This document shows positions 6,066-6,340 of a stretch of DNA of 6,340 nucleotides, piece after piece; positions within the stretch are counted from its first letter, which is position 1, and each line of letters opens with the position of its first letter. The stretch comes from Rhodospirillaceae bacterium (lineage in GTDB: Bacteria; Pseudomonadota; Alphaproteobacteria; Rhodospirillales_A; Casp-alpha2), in NCBI GenBank assembly GCA_003488105.1, contig DNMS01000072.1, forward strand, positions 1 to 6,340. Reading direction: 5' to 3'. The notes beneath the pieces are model-generated. The model was given only the letters and a program-made list of their open reading frames with translations, did not search any database and was not told the origin of the DNA. A program made the translations under genes and the position numbers.

Positions 6066-6096
6066 TCAGCCGCCCTGGTCAGCCGCCTCTGGCGGC
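6066..6096. repeat. Short direct repeat and GC hairpin between convergent genes
   Basis: TCAGCCGCC occurs at 6066-6074 and 6079-6087. GCCGCC (6082-6087) can fold on GGCGGC (6091-6096) around a three-base loop. Neither strand has a T run after the stem, so it is not a standard intrinsic terminator. Because it sits at the meeting point of two convergent genes and inside the last codons of the small gene, it might still help end or stabilise transcripts. It could equally be chance in GC-rich DNA. Confidence 0.3.
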
Positions 6097-6267
6097 ACCG
6101 CGGGTCATGGCCGGGCTGGAAATCGACCGCCCGCCCTTCGACGCGCCATAGGATTTGGCGTTGGCGCCGGCGGTGACGCCGGGGCCGTGTTGTTGTCCGG
6201 ATTTGTCGTTGTCGACGGATGTGCGCTTTTTCTTGGGCTTGCGGTTCGGGCGTTTTGTACCTGGCAT
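6079..6267 (-). CDS. Small, strongly basic protein of unknown function
   Basis: A 62-residue protein without a recognisable domain. The first 16 residues (MPGTKRPNRKPKKKRT) contain eight Lys or Arg. The rest is rich in Gly, Ala and Ser and ends AMTRGAARGG. It has no hydrophobic segment, so it is soluble and probably disordered; nucleic-acid binding is a guess from charge only. Reasons to believe it is real: a GGAG 11 bases before the ATG at 6267, a promoter-like pair at 6301-6328, and codons that end mostly in G or C in this frame while the overlapping 104-codon frame has arginine- and glutamine-heavy shadow composition. It converges on the PhyH gene with a 13-bp gap and is unlikely to belong to the catabolic module. 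Confidence 0.62.
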   Translation of the reverse strand: MPGTKRPNRKPKKKRTSVDNDKSGQQHGPGVTAGANAKSYGASKGGRSISSPAMTRGAARGG

Positions 6268-6300
6268 GGTTCTGTGGTCTCCGGTGTTCGGGAAGGCCCC

Positions 6301-6328
6301 AGATTACGCCATCCTGGGCGGAACGCAA
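6301..6328 (-). promoter_or_regulatory. Possible promoter of the small basic protein gene
   Basis: On the minus strand TTGCGT (6328-6323) and TAATCT (6306-6301) are separated by 16 bases. This places the transcript start about 28 bases before the ATG at 6267. The -10 is a fair match and the -35 keeps only TTG plus a partial match. Confidence 0.35.
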
Positions 6329-6340
6329 TTGCCCTGGGCC

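Noticed and set aside
6082..6096. Intrinsic terminator between the convergent genes
   Set aside because: The GCCGCC/GGCGGC stem is perfect but short, lies within coding sequence of the small gene, and has no T tract on either side.
6014..6328. A 104-codon minus-strand frame overlapping the small basic gene
   Set aside because: It runs through the convergent PhyH end, its ATG sits at the predicted -35 of the small gene, and its translation is an Arg/Gln-rich shadow. The 62-codon frame has better codon use and a ribosome binding site.
1..6340. Mobile element, CRISPR array, tRNA or toxin-antitoxin pair
   Set aside because: I saw no transposase, integrase, regularly spaced repeats, cloverleaf-like segment with a CCA end, or paired small toxin and antitoxin frames. 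Base composition is even across the genes.

Overview
The window is GC-rich DNA with strong G/C third-position bias. It looks like an alphaproteobacterium of the Rhodospirillales or a related marine or soil lineage. This is an inference from base composition and gene content (TAXI-type TRAP receptor, amidase-signature enzyme, PhyH oxygenase, GntR/FCD regulator); there is no rRNA or other phylogenetic marker.

Layout. At the left edge (1-88, minus) is the first 29 codons of a gene that leaves the window, with a very good ribosome binding site. After a 130-bp gap comes a two-gene minus-strand unit, transcribed leftward from about 2720: a secreted TAXI-family TRAP solute-binding protein (2642-1578), then a cytoplasmic amidase (1547-219). 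A 176-bp divergent control region (2643-2818) follows. It holds two perfect copies of TATTGTATAC overlapping a near-consensus leftward promoter. To its right is a tightly packed plus-strand operon of four genes: a hotdog-fold acyl-CoA thioesterase (2819-3271), a GntR/FCD repressor-type regulator (3272-3964), a beta-lactamase-fold serine hydrolase (3961-5073) and a PhyH-type Fe(II)/2-oxoglutarate dioxygenase (5103-6065). Two junctions are back-to-back or overlapping (TAG|ATG at 3269-3274, ATGA at 3961-3964). A small, highly basic protein gene (6079-6267, minus) converges on the operon end with a 13-bp gap.

How the parts may work together (inference). The six central genes look like one locally regulated catabolic module. 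The TAXI receptor captures an organic acid-like solute in the periplasm. Two unrelated hydrolases without signal peptides (amide- or ester-cleaving) and an oxygenase modify it in the cytoplasm, and the thioesterase releases a CoA-bound intermediate. The GntR/FCD protein probably binds the GTATAC repeats between the two transcription units and is relieved by the substrate or a breakdown product. The substrate cannot be read from the sequence. No TRAP permease gene lies in the window, so the receptor is either an orphan or its partner is elsewhere.

I found no tRNA, rRNA, CRISPR array, insertion sequence, integrase or convincing intrinsic terminator. The module is the best candidate for something not yet described, but every protein belongs to a known superfamily; the novelty lies in the combination and the unknown substrate.
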